Shown piece by piece: positions 46,761 through 56,053 of a stretch of DNA of 64,000 nucleotides. Every line of letters begins with the position of its first letter. The first letter of the stretch is position 1. Below the pieces are notes generated by a model. The model searched no databases, was not told where the DNA came from, and saw only the letters and a list, made by a program, of their open reading frames with translations. The position numbers were made by a program, and so were the translations under genes. The DNA comes from Roseobacter sp. (lineage in GTDB: Bacteria; Pseudomonadota; Alphaproteobacteria; Rhodobacterales; Rhodobacteraceae). Where the stretch lies: the NCBI GenBank assembly GCA_015665415.1, contig JADFAE010000015.1:1-64000 (forward strand), read 5' to 3'.

Positions 46761-47669
46761 TTACAGCTGGCGTCCCGTCGCAAGCGGGAAGCCCCGCGTA
46801 AAGATCTCGCGATCCTGCGCGCCTTTGCCCGCCCGTTGCAAGCGCAGAAGCTCAACCGCGCCCGAGCCGCAGGCAATTGTCAGGCTCTCGCCCTCCAGCA
46901 CCTGCCCTGGCGCGCCTTCGCCCGCTACCAGCCGCGAGGCCAACAGCTTGACCCGCTGACCGTCGATTTCCACCCAGGCACCGGGAAAGGGCGACAGGCC
47001 GCGGATCTTGCGGTCCACCTCTTCACCCGGCTGGCTCCAGTCGATCTGCGCCTCGCTCTTGTCGATCTTGGCCGCATAGGTGACCCCGTCATCGGGCTGC
47101 GGATCCGGCGACAGACCATCCAGATGGCGCAGAGCGGTGACAATCAGCGACGCGCCCATCTCAGACAGGCGATCATGCAATTGGCTGGTGGTTTCCTCAT
47201 CGCCGATGGGCGTGCCTTCGCGCAACAAAACCGGCCCGGTATCCAGTCCCGCCTCCATCTGCATGATGCAGACCCCGGTTTCTGCGTCGCCCGCCATGAT
47301 GGCGCGATGGATCGGCGCGGCTCCGCGCCAACGCGGCAACAGGCTGGCATGAATGTTGAGGCATCCCTTTGCGGGCGCATCCAGCACCGCCTGCGGCAAG
47401 ATCAGCCCATAGGCCACCACCACGGCGATATCCGCTTTCAATGCTGCAAACGCGGCCTGTTCGGCCTCCCCTTTCAGCGAGACCGGGTGGCGCACCTCAA
47501 AACCCAGCTCAGCGGCGCGGGCATGTACTGGGGTGGGCCGGTCCTTTTTCCCCCGTCCGGCAGGGCGCGGTGGCTGGCAGTAGACGGCAGCGATCTCATG
47601 GCCCGCCGCGACCAGCCCGTCCAAGACCGGCACCGAAAACGCCGGCGTTCCCATAAAGATGATGCGCAT
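46761..47669 (-). CDS. fmt: Methionyl-tRNA formyltransferase
   Basis: 302 residues. It formylates initiator Met-tRNA. The catalytic Asn/His/Asp region reads [27 protein letters not shown], and the start [19 protein letters not shown] is typical. The C-terminal tRNA-contact domain is present. It directly follows the deformylase genes, as is usual, with a 16-base gap. Confidence 0.97.
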   Translation of the reverse strand: MRIIFMGTPAFSVPVLDGLVAAGHEIAAVYCQPPRPAGRGKKDRPTPVHARAAELGFEVRHPVSLKGEAEQAAFAALKADIAVVVAYGLILPQAVLDAPAKGCLNIHASLLPRWRGAAPIHRAIMAGDAETGVCIMQMEAGLDTGPVLLREGTPIGDEETTSQLHDRLSEMGASLIVTALRHLDGLSPDPQPDDGVTYAAKIDKSEAQIDWSQPGEEVDRKIRGLSPFPGAWVEIDGQRVKLLASRLVAGEGAPGQVLEGESLTIACGSGAVELLRLQRAGKGAQDREIFTRGFPLATGRQL

Positions 47670-47685
47670 CAGATGCTCCCTGGCC

Positions 47686-48183
47686 TCAGCCGTTCAGTTT
47701 CTTGGATTTCTTGATCAACATGTCGCGTTTCACCTTGCTCAGGTGATCAAAATACAGCTTGCCGTTCAAATGGTCGATCTGGTGCTGCACGCTGGTGGCC
47801 TCGATGCCGACAAAATCGCGCTCGATGATTTCGCCCGCCTCATCCATGTAGCGCACGGTGACAGCCCGCGGACGTTTGATCTTGGCCGAGACGCCGGGCA
47901 GGTTGGGACTGGCCTCTTCGTGTTCGCGCAGCTGAGTCGAGGCATGCAGCACCTCGGGGTTGGCCATCCGCACGGCGCGGCCGCGTTCCTTGGAGCCATC
48001 CACCACCGCCAGGCGCTGCATCACCCCGATCTGATTGGCCCCCAGGCCAACACCGGGCATCGCTTCCATGGTGTCGATCATGTCGGTCCAGATCTGGCGG
48101 ATCTCATCCGTGATCTCGTGCACCTCTGCGGCGGCAGTGCGCAGGCGTTTGTCAGGCCAGGGCAGGCAGATACGGGCAGTCAT
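47686..48183 (-). CDS. Peptide deformylase-like protein lacking catalytic residues
   Basis: 165 residues with a clear deformylase fold pattern. Motif 1 is kept ([10 protein letters not shown], usual GxGLAAxQ). In motif 2 the expected EGCLS is EASPN, so the metal-binding Cys is Ser (about S92). In motif 3 HEIDH is HQIDH, so the catalytic Glu is Gln (about Q135). Both His ligands remain. It is therefore probably unable to deformylate, and more likely structural, RNA- or ribosome-associated, or a diverged enzyme. It overlaps the next deformylase by four bases and precedes fmt. Confidence 0.88.
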   Translation of the reverse strand: MTARICLPWPDKRLRTAAAEVHEITDEIRQIWTDMIDTMEAMPGVGLGANQIGVMQRLAVVDGSKERGRAVRMANPEVLHASTQLREHEEASPNLPGVSAKIKRPRAVTVRYMDEAGEIIERDFVGIEATSVQHQIDHLNGKLYFDHLSKVKRDMLIKKSKKLNG

Positions 48184-48698
48184 TCGGATTTCTCCAGATT
48201 TCGAAAATAGATTTCTTCGGCCTCAAGGCGGGCTTGGGGTGAGAGATGGTCAAAGGTCACCCGACCTTGGAGGTGGTCATATTCATGCTGAATGCAGCGG
48301 GCGGCAAAGCCGTCAAAACTGCCGGCCTGCCAGCGGCGGGTCTCATCCTGCCAGCGCAGAGTAACAGAGCTAGGCCGCTGAACTTCGGTCAGGACACCGG
48401 GGATTGAAAGACAGCCCTCAACGCCGCTTTCTTGCTGCCCACCAACTGACACCAGCTCAGGGTTGATCATCACCAGCGGGGTGCCTGCGGTCCTGTCCGA
48501 GCTGTCCTTCCAGGTGGCATCCATCACAAACAGCCGCTTGAGCACGCCGATCTGCGGTGCCGCCAGCCCGCGACCGGGAGCGGCGTACATAGTTTCAAAC
48601 ATATCGGCGATCAGCTCTGCCAGGTCTTCATCGCCCACGGAATCGCAGGGCGTGGACAGTCCCGGGTCAGGCCATTGCAGAATTTGCAGCAGCGCCAT
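48180..48698 (-). CDS. def: Peptide deformylase (second copy)
   Basis: 172 residues. All three motifs are complete: GRGLAAPQIG, EGCLSIPG and IQHEYDHLQG, so metal Cys, two His and catalytic Glu are present. It removes the formyl group from nascent N-terminal Met. It is coupled to the degenerate paralogue by a four-base overlap and lies six bases after the first def gene. The start is ATG. Confidence 0.95.
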   Translation of the reverse strand: MALLQILQWPDPGLSTPCDSVGDEDLAELIADMFETMYAAPGRGLAAPQIGVLKRLFVMDATWKDSSDRTAGTPLVMINPELVSVGGQQESGVEGCLSIPGVLTEVQRPSSVTLRWQDETRRWQAGSFDGFAARCIQHEYDHLQGRVTFDHLSPQARLEAEEIYFRNLEKSE

Positions 48699-48703
48699 GA
48701 CGA

Positions 48704-49222
48704 CTAGCCCCGCGCCTGCTCACGTTTGAGCTTTTGCATCTTGCGGGTGATCATCTGCCGCTTCAATGGTTTCAGATAATCGATGAACAGCTTGCCCTCG
48801 AGGTGGTCGATCTCATGCTGGACGCAGGTCGCCCAGAGCCCGTCAAAGGTCTCTCGTTGCAGCTTGCCGTCGCGGTCGAGCCATTGCACCTCGACCTCTT
48901 TGGGGCGGGTGACTTCGGCATATTGATCCGGAATCGACAGGCAGCCCTCTTCATAGACATTGGTCTCGTCCGCGGAGGCGATGATTTCAGGGTTGAACAT
49001 CACCAAGGGCTTGGCCGCCACGCCCTCTTCCTTTTCGCAATCCAGCACGATGAGCCGCTCCAGAATGCCAATCTGCGGTGCCGCCAGGCCTATACCGGGC
49101 GCTGCATACATGGTTTCCAACATGTCGTCGGCCAGCAGACGCAGCTTGTCCGAAAGATCAGCTACCGGGGCACAGATCTTTTTCAAACGGGGATCGGGAT
49201 GGATCAGGATCGAGTGTTTCAT
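48704..49222 (-). CDS. def: Peptide deformylase (first copy)
   Basis: 172 residues with complete motifs GIGLAAPQIG, EGCLSIPDQ and VQHEIDHLEG. It is the most standard of the three and first in the series def-def-deformylase-like-fmt, all read leftward with gaps of 5, -4 and 16 bases. The C-terminal helix KRQMITRKMQKLKREQ is the usual ribosome-binding tail. Confidence 0.96.
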   Translation of the reverse strand: MKHSILIHPDPRLKKICAPVADLSDKLRLLADDMLETMYAAPGIGLAAPQIGILERLIVLDCEKEEGVAAKPLVMFNPEIIASADETNVYEEGCLSIPDQYAEVTRPKEVEVQWLDRDGKLQRETFDGLWATCVQHEIDHLEGKLFIDYLKPLKRQMITRKMQKLKREQARG

Positions 49223-49352
49223 GGGCTTGATTTAGGCCATTGCCTGCCGCACTGCAACGCCCCCGTGATTGCTGCTGTTTTCACCCTGATTTGCCTGTTC
49301 TACGCAAGCAGGCAAACAACCAAGAACAGATCCCCTTGCACATGGCGCGTTT

Positions 49353-49388
49353 CCCGCTAGCTTCGCGGGTAAACAAGCGGAGTTTACC
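49353..49388 (+). promoter_or_regulatory. Candidate RNA switch over the MalY/PatB gene start
   Basis: Hairpin 1: CCCGC (49353-49357)/GCGGG (49365-49369), loop TAGCTTC. Hairpin 2: GGTAAAC (49368-49374)/GTTTACC (49382-49388), loop AAGCGGA, ending one base before the ATG. They share two bases (49368-49369) and cannot both be complete. The hairpin-2 loop holds the ribosome-binding GCGGA, and its AAGC can pair with GCTT in the first loop (a possible pseudoknot). Not matched to a known riboswitch. Confidence 0.5.
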
Positions 49389-49389
49389 A

Positions 49390-50562
49390 ATGGATTTTGA
49401 CAGCATCATCGATCGTCGCGGCACACATAGTGTGAAATGGGACAATATGGAGAGCCTCTATGGCGTCTCTCCCGATGAAGGGCTGTCGATGTGGGTGGCC
49501 GACATGGATTTTGCCGTGCCCGCCGTGATCACCGACCAGATGCGCGCGATGGCGGATCACGGTATCTATGGATACGTCGACTGCGACAGACCCTACAAGG
49601 ATGCAATCTGCTGGTGGATGCAGAACCGCCATGGCTGGCAGGTCGAGGCGGATGCGATCTTTACCACCACCGGCCTGGTCAATGGCGTTGGCATGTGCCT
49701 TGACGCCTTTACCCAGCCCGGCGACGGCATCGTTGTCTTCACCCCCGTCTATCACGCCTTTGCCAAGGTGATCCGCAATGCCGGCCGCGAGGTGGTCGAA
49801 TGCGAAATGACCAATACCGATGGCCGCTACGAGATGGACATGGCCGCTTATGACGCGCAGATGACCGGCAAAGAAAAGATGGTCATCCTGTGTTCACCGC
49901 ATAACCCCGGCGGCCGGGTCTGGACCCAGGAGGAACTGCAGGCGGTGGCGGATTTTGCCAAGCGCCACGATCTGCTGCTGCTCTCGGATGAGATTCACCA
50001 CGATCTGGTCTTTGGCGATGCCACCCATATCCCGATGCAGAACGCCGTGCCCGAGATCACCGACAGGCTGCTGATGCTGACCGCGCCCTCCAAGACCTTC
50101 AACTTTGCCGGGCTACACACAGGCCAGGTGATCATTCCCGATCCGGATCTGCGCGAGACATTCCGCCGCCGCATGCTGGCGCTGGCGCTGTCGCCGAACT
50201 CTGCCGGCCAATTGGCAACCGCTGCGGTCTATTCGCCTGAGGGGGCAAAATGGGCCGATGAGCTGGTCACATATATCGACGGCAACTGTCAGGCCTTCAA
50301 TGCGGCCATCGCAGAGATCCCCGGCCTCAGCGCGATGAAGCTGCAGGCCACCTATCTGGCCTGGGTGGATTTCTCCGGCACCGGGATGAGCCGCGAAGAA
50401 TTCACCAAACGGGTGGAACAGGGCGCTGGGATCGCGGCCAATCACGGCACCACCTTTGGCACCGGTGGTGAAAATTTCCTGCGCTTCAACATGGGCACCC
50501 AGAGGTCCCGTGTCCTTGAGGCGGGCGAGCGCCTGGCCAAGGCCTTTGGCGACCTGCAGTAG
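49390..50562 (+). CDS. MalY/PatB-family PLP C-S lyase (cystathionine beta-lyase type)
   Basis: 390 residues. It starts MDFDSIIDRRGTHSVKWD, the family N-terminus. The PLP Lys is in TAPSKTFNFAGL, and Asp/Tyr of the PLP site are in SPHNPGGRVW and LLLLSDEIHHDLVF. PatB/MalY enzymes cleave cystathionine or cysteine S-conjugates; a methionine- or sulfur-metabolism role is likely. The ATG follows GCGGAG at seven bases, inside the candidate RNA switch listed separately. An L,D-transpeptidase gene begins three bases after its stop. Confidence 0.9.
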   Translation: MDFDSIIDRRGTHSVKWDNMESLYGVSPDEGLSMWVADMDFAVPAVITDQMRAMADHGIYGYVDCDRPYKDAICWWMQNRHGWQVEADAIFTTTGLVNGVGMCLDAFTQPGDGIVVFTPVYHAFAKVIRNAGREVVECEMTNTDGRYEMDMAAYDAQMTGKEKMVILCSPHNPGGRVWTQEELQAVADFAKRHDLLLLSDEIHHDLVFGDATHIPMQNAVPEITDRLLMLTAPSKTFNFAGLHTGQVIIPDPDLRETFRRRMLALALSPNSAGQLATAAVYSPEGAKWADELVTYIDGNCQAFNAAIAEIPGLSAMKLQATYLAWVDFSGTGMSREEFTKRVEQGAGIAANHGTTFGTGGENFLRFNMGTQRSRVLEAGERLAKAFGDLQ

Positions 50563-50565
50563 AAC

Positions 50566-51102
50566 TTGCTGAGGCGCGTCCTCATTGCAGTCGCGATTTG
50601 CGGCGGCGCGGCACTGGGCTGGGGGCTATGGCACAGCTATGGCCCCGGCTCCACTGCGCCCCCTGATCTGGCTGCCGAGGTTGATCGGGTCGATCATATC
50701 CTGATTGAGAAGACCTCTCGTCGCCTCACCGCCAGCCGCAGAGGCGAGACCGTGCTTTCGTTCAATGTTGCGCTTGGCTTTGCCCCCATCGGCGACAAGC
50801 AGCAGGAAGGCGACGGCAAAACGCCCGAGGGTCTGTTCAAAGTCAATCGCCGTAATCAGAACAGCAGCTATCACCTGTCGCTCGGGCTCGACTATCCGCA
50901 AGCCGAAGATCTCGCACATGCAAAAGACCTGGGCATAGATCCAGGCGGCGATATCTTCATTCACGGTCAACCCAACACCCTGGGTGGCGTACTGATCCTG
51001 CCTGGCGACTGGACCGCCGGCTGCATTGCCATCAGCGACGCCGAGATGGAGGCCCTTTGGCAGCTGGTCGAACTGGGCACCGTGGTGGAGATCAGACCCT
51101 GA
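50566..51102 (+). CDS. L,D-transpeptidase (YkuD) domain protein
   Basis: 178 residues. One N-terminal membrane anchor (about 3-22), then a YkuD domain with VDHILIEKTSRRLTA, IFIHGQPN and the catalytic Cys in DWTAGCIAISD, where Ala takes the usual Asp or His/Arg place. Other ErfK-like proteins crosslink peptidoglycan or attach proteins to it. The TTG start has no clear ribosome-binding site and lies three bases after the upstream stop, suggesting translational coupling. Confidence 0.85.
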   Translation: MLRRVLIAVAICGGAALGWGLWHSYGPGSTAPPDLAAEVDRVDHILIEKTSRRLTASRRGETVLSFNVALGFAPIGDKQQEGDGKTPEGLFKVNRRNQNSSYHLSLGLDYPQAEDLAHAKDLGIDPGGDIFIHGQPNTLGGVLILPGDWTAGCIAISDAEMEALWQLVELGTVVEIRP

Positions 51103-51131
51103 CGCTGTGGCCTCTCAGATAACCAGACAAC

Positions 51132-51161
51132 AAAAAACCCGCAGAACCTGGGCCTGCGGGT
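51132..51161 (-). terminator. Rho-independent terminator of the leftward hypothetical gene
   Basis: On the minus strand: ACCCGCAG and CTGCGGGT arms with a 9-base loop, then six T residues. It lies 36 bases past the stop at 51198. Confidence 0.88.
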
Positions 51162-51197
51162 CGTGTTAGACTCTTTATGATCGCGCACTGGACGCCG

Positions 51198-51566
51198 TTA
51201 CAAACGCCCTTCAGCACCATCATTGCCGAGCAAACCAACCGGGGCATCAGGGGCCCGATAAAAATCAAGCGGGGCTTTGTCGGCAGCAACGGTAGAGCGC
51301 TTGAACTCATAGCGCATCTCGCCGCCTTCGGCCTCGGAGGCAACAATCAGGCATTGCGACAGATGCCGCGTGCCATCAAACAGATCCACTAGCCCGCGCA
51401 GCTGCGGCGCAATCTCTTCTTCAACCGAAAACCCGGTCGCCCACATCCGCAGCACCGGGAAATAGTCCTCCCCGGTCAACACCCGCAGGCGGCTTTTCTT
51501 CTTGAGCCCAGTAAGCCGTGCGGCATCCAGGGCTTCTTGAACAGCTTTTGGCACATAGGTGGTCAT
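51198..51566 (-). CDS. Hypothetical protein
   Basis: 122 residues, not recognised. A helical N-terminus (MTTYVPKAVQEALDAARL) and a basic KKKSRLRVL patch precede a mixed alpha/beta part (DYFPVLRMWATGFSVEE; YEFKRSTVAAD). No membrane helix or known motif. The ATG at 51566 is preferred; the frame is open for about 70 more codons upstream, but this would be a poorly protein-like extension. A good terminator follows, supporting a real leftward gene. Confidence 0.6.
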   Translation of the reverse strand: MTTYVPKAVQEALDAARLTGLKKKSRLRVLTGEDYFPVLRMWATGFSVEEEIAPQLRGLVDLFDGTRHLSQCLIVASEAEGGEMRYEFKRSTVAADKAPLDFYRAPDAPVGLLGNDGAEGRL

Positions 51567-51826
51567 GGCAGCAGCCTTCCAGACTAGCGGTTGAGCGAGG
51601 GGAATCGCAAAAAGATGGGCTTGTGAGCCACCCCTTAAAGGTGCCTCGGAAATAGATAAAATCAAGTGAACATTTTGAGACAATTTGCCACCAAAGGATA
51701 GTTCTCTGCCGATCCCCCATCCCAGATGTGCGGCCATGCAGAGCAGCTGCGCGACAGCAGAGATAGGCCCAGGCCACGTCACGCTCTATCTGTTTTCGCA
51801 GTCATTACTGCTGAGGAGTGCACCCG

Positions 51827-52801
51827 ATGGGACTATTGATTGACGGCGTCTGGAAGGATCAATGGTATGATACCAAATCGACCGGCGGCGCGTTCAAACG
51901 CTCTGCGGCGCAGTTTCGTAACTGGGTAACCTGCGACGGCAGTGCCGGTCCCGACGGCACAGATGGCTTCAAGGCCGAAAGCGGTCGCTACCATCTTTAT
52001 GTCTCGCTGGCCTGTCCCTGGGCACACCGCACCCTGATCTTTCGCCAGCTCAAAGATCTGGAGGATCATATTTCGGTTTCGGTGGTACATCCGGATATGC
52101 TGGACGAAGGCTGGACCTTTGAGCGCGACGACCACGGAGCCACTGGAGATCACCTCTATGGCAGTAGCCACGCGCATCAGATCTATACCCGCGCCGATAC
52201 CACCTATACCGGCCGCGTCACGGTGCCGATCCTGTGGGACAAACAGCGCGCGACCATCGTCTCGAATGAAAGCGCGGATATCATCCGCATGTTCAATTCC
52301 GCCTTTGACGAGATCACCGGCAATGACCGGGACTTCTGGCCGGAAGAGCTGCGCGAACCCATTGAAGCCGTGAACACCCGCATCTACAGCACCCTCAACA
52401 ACGGCGTTTACAAATGCGGCTTTGCTACCTCCCAAGAGGCCTATGACGCCGCGGTTGAACCGCTGTTTGCCACCCTGGACTGGCTTGAGGATCTGCTGTC
52501 GCAGCATCGCTATCTGATGGGGGAGCAACTGACCGAAGCGGATTGGCGTCTTTTCACCACCCTGGTGCGCTTTGACCCAGTTTATCATCTGCACTTCAAG
52601 TGCAACCGCAAGAGGATCTCGGACTACCCGAACCTCTGGGCCTATTGCCGCGAGTTGTACCAACATCCTGGTGTCAGCGCGACTGTGGGCATGGACCATA
52701 TCGTGCGTCACTACCACTATAGTCACAACACCATTAACCCCTATCGGATTATACCGGTAAACCCCGATATCGACTGGGCCGAACCGCATCGGCGCGGTTA
52801 A
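51827..52801 (+). CDS. Glutathionyl-hydroquinone reductase (GST Xi class)
   Basis: 324 residues. The Xi-class signature is SLACPWAHRTL (Cys near residue 60), followed by a thioredoxin-like half and a helical C-terminal half with TEADWRLFTTLVRFDPVYHLHFKCN. Enzymes of this class reduce glutathionyl-hydroquinones with glutathione. The ATG at 51827 has GAGGAG eight bases before it. It has a divergent hypothetical gene upstream and the cobalamin pair downstream. Confidence 0.9.
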   Translation: MGLLIDGVWKDQWYDTKSTGGAFKRSAAQFRNWVTCDGSAGPDGTDGFKAESGRYHLYVSLACPWAHRTLIFRQLKDLEDHISVSVVHPDMLDEGWTFERDDHGATGDHLYGSSHAHQIYTRADTTYTGRVTVPILWDKQRATIVSNESADIIRMFNSAFDEITGNDRDFWPEELREPIEAVNTRIYSTLNNGVYKCGFATSQEAYDAAVEPLFATLDWLEDLLSQHRYLMGEQLTEADWRLFTTLVRFDPVYHLHFKCNRKRISDYPNLWAYCRELYQHPGVSATVGMDHIVRHYHYSHNTINPYRIIPVNPDIDWAEPHRRG

Positions 52802-52952
52802 ATCCAATGTCCAACGCGGGCAGCAGGCCGTGACAGCTGACGAATGCCCCAATAGATTGTGAAGCCCGCTTGCCTTATTGGCCTCGCTGTTTCATACGCT
52901 GTAGAACGGTGCTAGTTGCGCCAGCGATGTTACCAGCTCGGGGCCTGCTTTC

Positions 52953-53927
52953 ATGTCGGCAAGTGTTCTAGACAACCCTGTTGAAACCGGCGCCACCCTG
53001 CGTGACCACGGCGGCAATCTCAGCGCTGCCATTCGGCGCTATGGCGGCAGCCGCGCGGATTGGATCGATCTGTCAACTGGCATCAACCCCAATCCCTATC
53101 CGCTGCCAGAACTGACTGCGGCGGATTGGGGGGAGCTGCCGGACACCGAGGCCAGCGAAGCCTTGCAACAAGCGGCCCGACGATTCTGGAACATCCCTGC
53201 GGGAGCCGCGGTACTGCCCGCCCCCGGTGCCTCCGCGCTGATCGCGCTGGTGCCCGGATTGGCAGATCCGCGCTGGGTAAAGATCGAAACTCCCACCTAT
53301 AACGAACATGCCGCCGCCTTTGCCAACCACGGCTGGAAGCTGTCCCAAAGCGAACCGGTCGAGGCCCGCGTTGCGGTGCATCCCAACAACCCGGATGGGC
53401 GTCTTTGGCGTGAAGAGGAACTTGGCGCGCCTCTCACGGTAATCGACGAGAGTTTTTGCGATGTCTGCCCCGAGCAGAGTCTGATCCATCTGGCCGACAA
53501 GCCGGGCACCATCGTGTTGAAAAGTTTTGGAAAATTCTGGGGGCTGGCCGGCATGCGGCTGGGCTTTGCCATTGGCGATCCGGTGCTGCTTCAACGGCTG
53601 TCCAATCTGCAGGGCCCCTGGGCGGTTTCCGGACCGGCGCTGAAAACCGGCATCCAGGCGCTGCGGGATCATAGCTGGGCCGCGACCACCCGTCAGGACT
53701 TGGCCCGCGACGCCCGGCGTCTGGATCAGTTGGCGGCGGCCAGAGGTGCGAGATTGCTTGGCGGCACAGACCTGTTTCGCCTCTATGAGGTCAGCGATGC
53801 CGCCGCCTGGCAGGACCGCCTGGCTCATGCCCATATCTGGAGCCGCGTCTTTCCCTATTCCAAGACCTTTCTCCGCCTCGGTCTGCCCCCCAAAGCGGGA
53901 TGGGAGCGACTGGAGGCCGCCCTATGA
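52953..53927 (+). CDS. Threonine-phosphate decarboxylase-like PLP enzyme (cobalamin biosynthesis)
   Basis: 324 residues. [14 protein letters not shown] and [12 protein letters not shown] begin the CobC/CobD-type aminotransferase-fold protein. The PLP Lys lies in [17 protein letters not shown] and [11 protein letters not shown] is the cofactor site. It makes (R)-1-amino-2-propanol phosphate for the nucleotide loop of B12. It is named cobC in Pseudomonas-type and cobD in Salmonella-type nomenclature. Its stop overlaps the cbiB start (ATGA), which supports the role. Confidence 0.9.
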   Translation: MSASVLDNPVETGATLRDHGGNLSAAIRRYGGSRADWIDLSTGINPNPYPLPELTAADWGELPDTEASEALQQAARRFWNIPAGAAVLPAPGASALIALVPGLADPRWVKIETPTYNEHAAAFANHGWKLSQSEPVEARVAVHPNNPDGRLWREEELGAPLTVIDESFCDVCPEQSLIHLADKPGTIVLKSFGKFWGLAGMRLGFAIGDPVLLQRLSNLQGPWAVSGPALKTGIQALRDHSWAATTRQDLARDARRLDQLAAARGARLLGGTDLFRLYEVSDAAAWQDRLAHAHIWSRVFPYSKTFLRLGLPPKAGWERLEAAL

Positions 53928-54835
53928 GTACCGCCGAAATCCTGGTCCTGGCCCTGCTGCTGGACGCCGTTCTCGGAGAGCCCGCCTGGCTTTGGTCGCG
54001 ACTGCCGCACCCGGCGGTGCTGATGGGCAAATGCGTCTCCTGGTTGGAGACCCGCCTCAATATCGGCGATGGGCGGCGCGCCAAGGGCGTGCTTGCCGTT
54101 GCCCTTCTGGTTGGCACCGGGGTGGGGCTGGGCTGGCTGTTGTCGTTTTTTGGACCTGTGGTCGAGTGTCTGGTCGCGGCGATTCTGCTGGCGCAGCGCT
54201 CTTTGGTCGAACATCTGCACGCCGTGGCCACAGGTCTGGGTCAATCCCTCGCCGCCGGACAACAAGCGGTTTCGATGATCGTCAGCCGTGACACGGACAG
54301 CATGACGGGACCGCAAGTGGCTCGCTCTGCCATCGAAAGCGGCTCTGAAAACATGTCGGATGGGGTCATCGCTCCGGCCTTTTGGTTTTTGGTCGCAGGG
54401 CTGCCGGGGCTGCTCGCCTACAAGATGATCAATACCGGAGACAGCATGATCGGCTATCGCAATCCCCGATTTGAGGACTTTGGCTGGGCCACTGCCCGGC
54501 TGGATGATCTGGTCAACCTGATCCCGGCCCGTCTGACCGGCCTGATGATGGCACTGGTGGGGGGCTGCCTGCGCGACTGGCCCGCCCTGGTCCGGGATGC
54601 GGGCAAGCACCGTTCGCCCAATGCCGGCTGGCCCGAGGCCGCCATGGCCCGCGCCCTTCAGGTCTCCTTGGCGGGGCCACGCTCCTATGACGGTGAAATG
54701 CGAGACTTTCCCTGGGTCAATGAAACCGGTGCCAAAGGCCCTACCGGGGCCACCATTCTGCGCAGCTGCGAGATCCTGTGGAAAACATGGGGGCTTGCAT
54801 TGGCGCTAACGGTTGCTTTTGCACTCATCTTTTAG
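53924..54835 (+). CDS. cbiB: Adenosylcobinamide-phosphate synthase
   Basis: 303-residue membrane enzyme that attaches the aminopropanol (phosphate) side chain to adenosylcobyric acid. [24 protein letters not shown] is the family's N-terminal motif. GRDTDSM-type [19 protein letters not shown] and [15 protein letters not shown] follow. Four to five helices. It overlaps the preceding decarboxylase gene by four bases. It is called cobD in Pseudomonas naming. A PduO-type adenosyltransferase sits at 6 kb. Confidence 0.93.
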   Translation: MSTAEILVLALLLDAVLGEPAWLWSRLPHPAVLMGKCVSWLETRLNIGDGRRAKGVLAVALLVGTGVGLGWLLSFFGPVVECLVAAILLAQRSLVEHLHAVATGLGQSLAAGQQAVSMIVSRDTDSMTGPQVARSAIESGSENMSDGVIAPAFWFLVAGLPGLLAYKMINTGDSMIGYRNPRFEDFGWATARLDDLVNLIPARLTGLMMALVGGCLRDWPALVRDAGKHRSPNAGWPEAAMARALQVSLAGPRSYDGEMRDFPWVNETGAKGPTGATILRSCEILWKTWGLALALTVAFALIF

Positions 54836-54873
54836 CACAAAACTGTCTTGAGTATTTCCAGAAGGACGATCCG

Positions 54874-56043
54874 ATGCGCCTCTTGCCCCTAGCCCTTGCC
54901 GCCCTGTTGATTCCGGCCACGGCCTTTGCCCAATGCGGCGGCGGTTTTTCGGGTTTTGTCCAATCGCTCAAGCAAGAGGCAATGAATGCAGGCTATGACG
55001 TCAGCACCGTCAACGGCTTTTTCAAAGGCGCGCGCCAGGATCCCAAGGTACTGCGGGCCGATCGCGCCCAGGGGGTGTTCCAAAAGCCCTTTATCGAATT
55101 CTCCCGTCGGCTGATTTCGCAAAGCCGCATCGACCGCGGCCGCTCCATGGCGCAGAAATACGACAGCACCTTTCGCCGCATCGAAACCACCTATGGCATC
55201 AACCGCGGTGTCTTGCTGGCCTTTTGGGCCTTTGAGACCGACTACGGCAGCTTTCAGGGCGATTTCAACACCCGCAACGCGCTGATCACCTTGGCCCATG
55301 ACTGCCGCCGACCTGAACTGTTCCGACCTCAGATTTTCGCGGCGCTGGAGCTGTACAGCCGGGGCAATTTAGATCCCAACCGCACCACCGGTGCCTGGGC
55401 CGGTGAGATCGGCATGGTGCAGATGCTGCCGCAGGATATTCTCGACAATGGTGTTGATGCCGATGGCGACGGCCATGTAAGCCTCAAGACCTCGGCCCCG
55501 GACGCACTGATGTCGGGGGCCAAGATGCTGTCGCACCTGGGCTGGACAGCGGGCGAACCCTGGCTGCAGGAGGTCACCATTCCCACAGGTCTCGACCTGA
55601 CAAAATCCGGCACCGGTTCCAAGCTCTCGGTCCAGGAGTGGCAAGGCATGGGCGTGCGCGCCAAAGACGGATCCCTGGGGGCGCGGGGCCTGCAGGCCTC
55701 GTTACTGCTGCCGCAGGGACACAAGGGACCGGCCTTCCTCGCCTATCCCAATTTTGATGTCTATTTCGAATGGAACCAAAGCTTTACCTATGTGTTGACC
55801 GCAGCCTATTTTGCCAATCGCCTGGAGGGCTCTTCGGTTTATCGCGCAGGCAATCCCGATCAGGGGCTGAGCGGTGCGCAGATGAAACAGCTGCAACAAA
55901 AACTGCAGAGCCTCGGCCATGATGTTGGCAAGGTGGATGGAATTCTGGGGGCCAAGACCCGGGCGGCGATCCAGCGGGAACAACAGCGGCTTGGCCTGCC
56001 GGCTGACGCCTGGCCAACGCCCGCCCTGCTCAAACGTCTCTGA
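54874..56043 (+). CDS. Lytic murein transglycosylase (MltB type) with peptidoglycan-binding domain
   Basis: 389 residues. The signal peptide ends ATAFA-Q. The SLT2/MltB domain covers about 25-300, with the catalytic Glu in LAFWAFETDYGSFQG and the lid residue region AGEIGMVQMLPQDIL. A C-terminal PG_binding_1 domain lies at about 325-387 (MKQLQQKLQSLGHDVGKVDGILG). It cleaves glycan strands to 1,6-anhydro ends. AAGGA lies seven bases before the ATG. Confidence 0.93.
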   Translation: MRLLPLALAALLIPATAFAQCGGGFSGFVQSLKQEAMNAGYDVSTVNGFFKGARQDPKVLRADRAQGVFQKPFIEFSRRLISQSRIDRGRSMAQKYDSTFRRIETTYGINRGVLLAFWAFETDYGSFQGDFNTRNALITLAHDCRRPELFRPQIFAALELYSRGNLDPNRTTGAWAGEIGMVQMLPQDILDNGVDADGDGHVSLKTSAPDALMSGAKMLSHLGWTAGEPWLQEVTIPTGLDLTKSGTGSKLSVQEWQGMGVRAKDGSLGARGLQASLLLPQGHKGPAFLAYPNFDVYFEWNQSFTYVLTAAYFANRLEGSSVYRAGNPDQGLSGAQMKQLQQKLQSLGHDVGKVDGILGAKTRAAIQREQQRLGLPADAWPTPALLKRL

Positions 56044-56053
56044 CCAACCGCGT

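Noticed and set aside
52802-52952. Possible cobalamin riboswitch before the B12 gene pair
   Set aside because: The conserved B12-box core and its flanking stems were not found in this 151-base gap.
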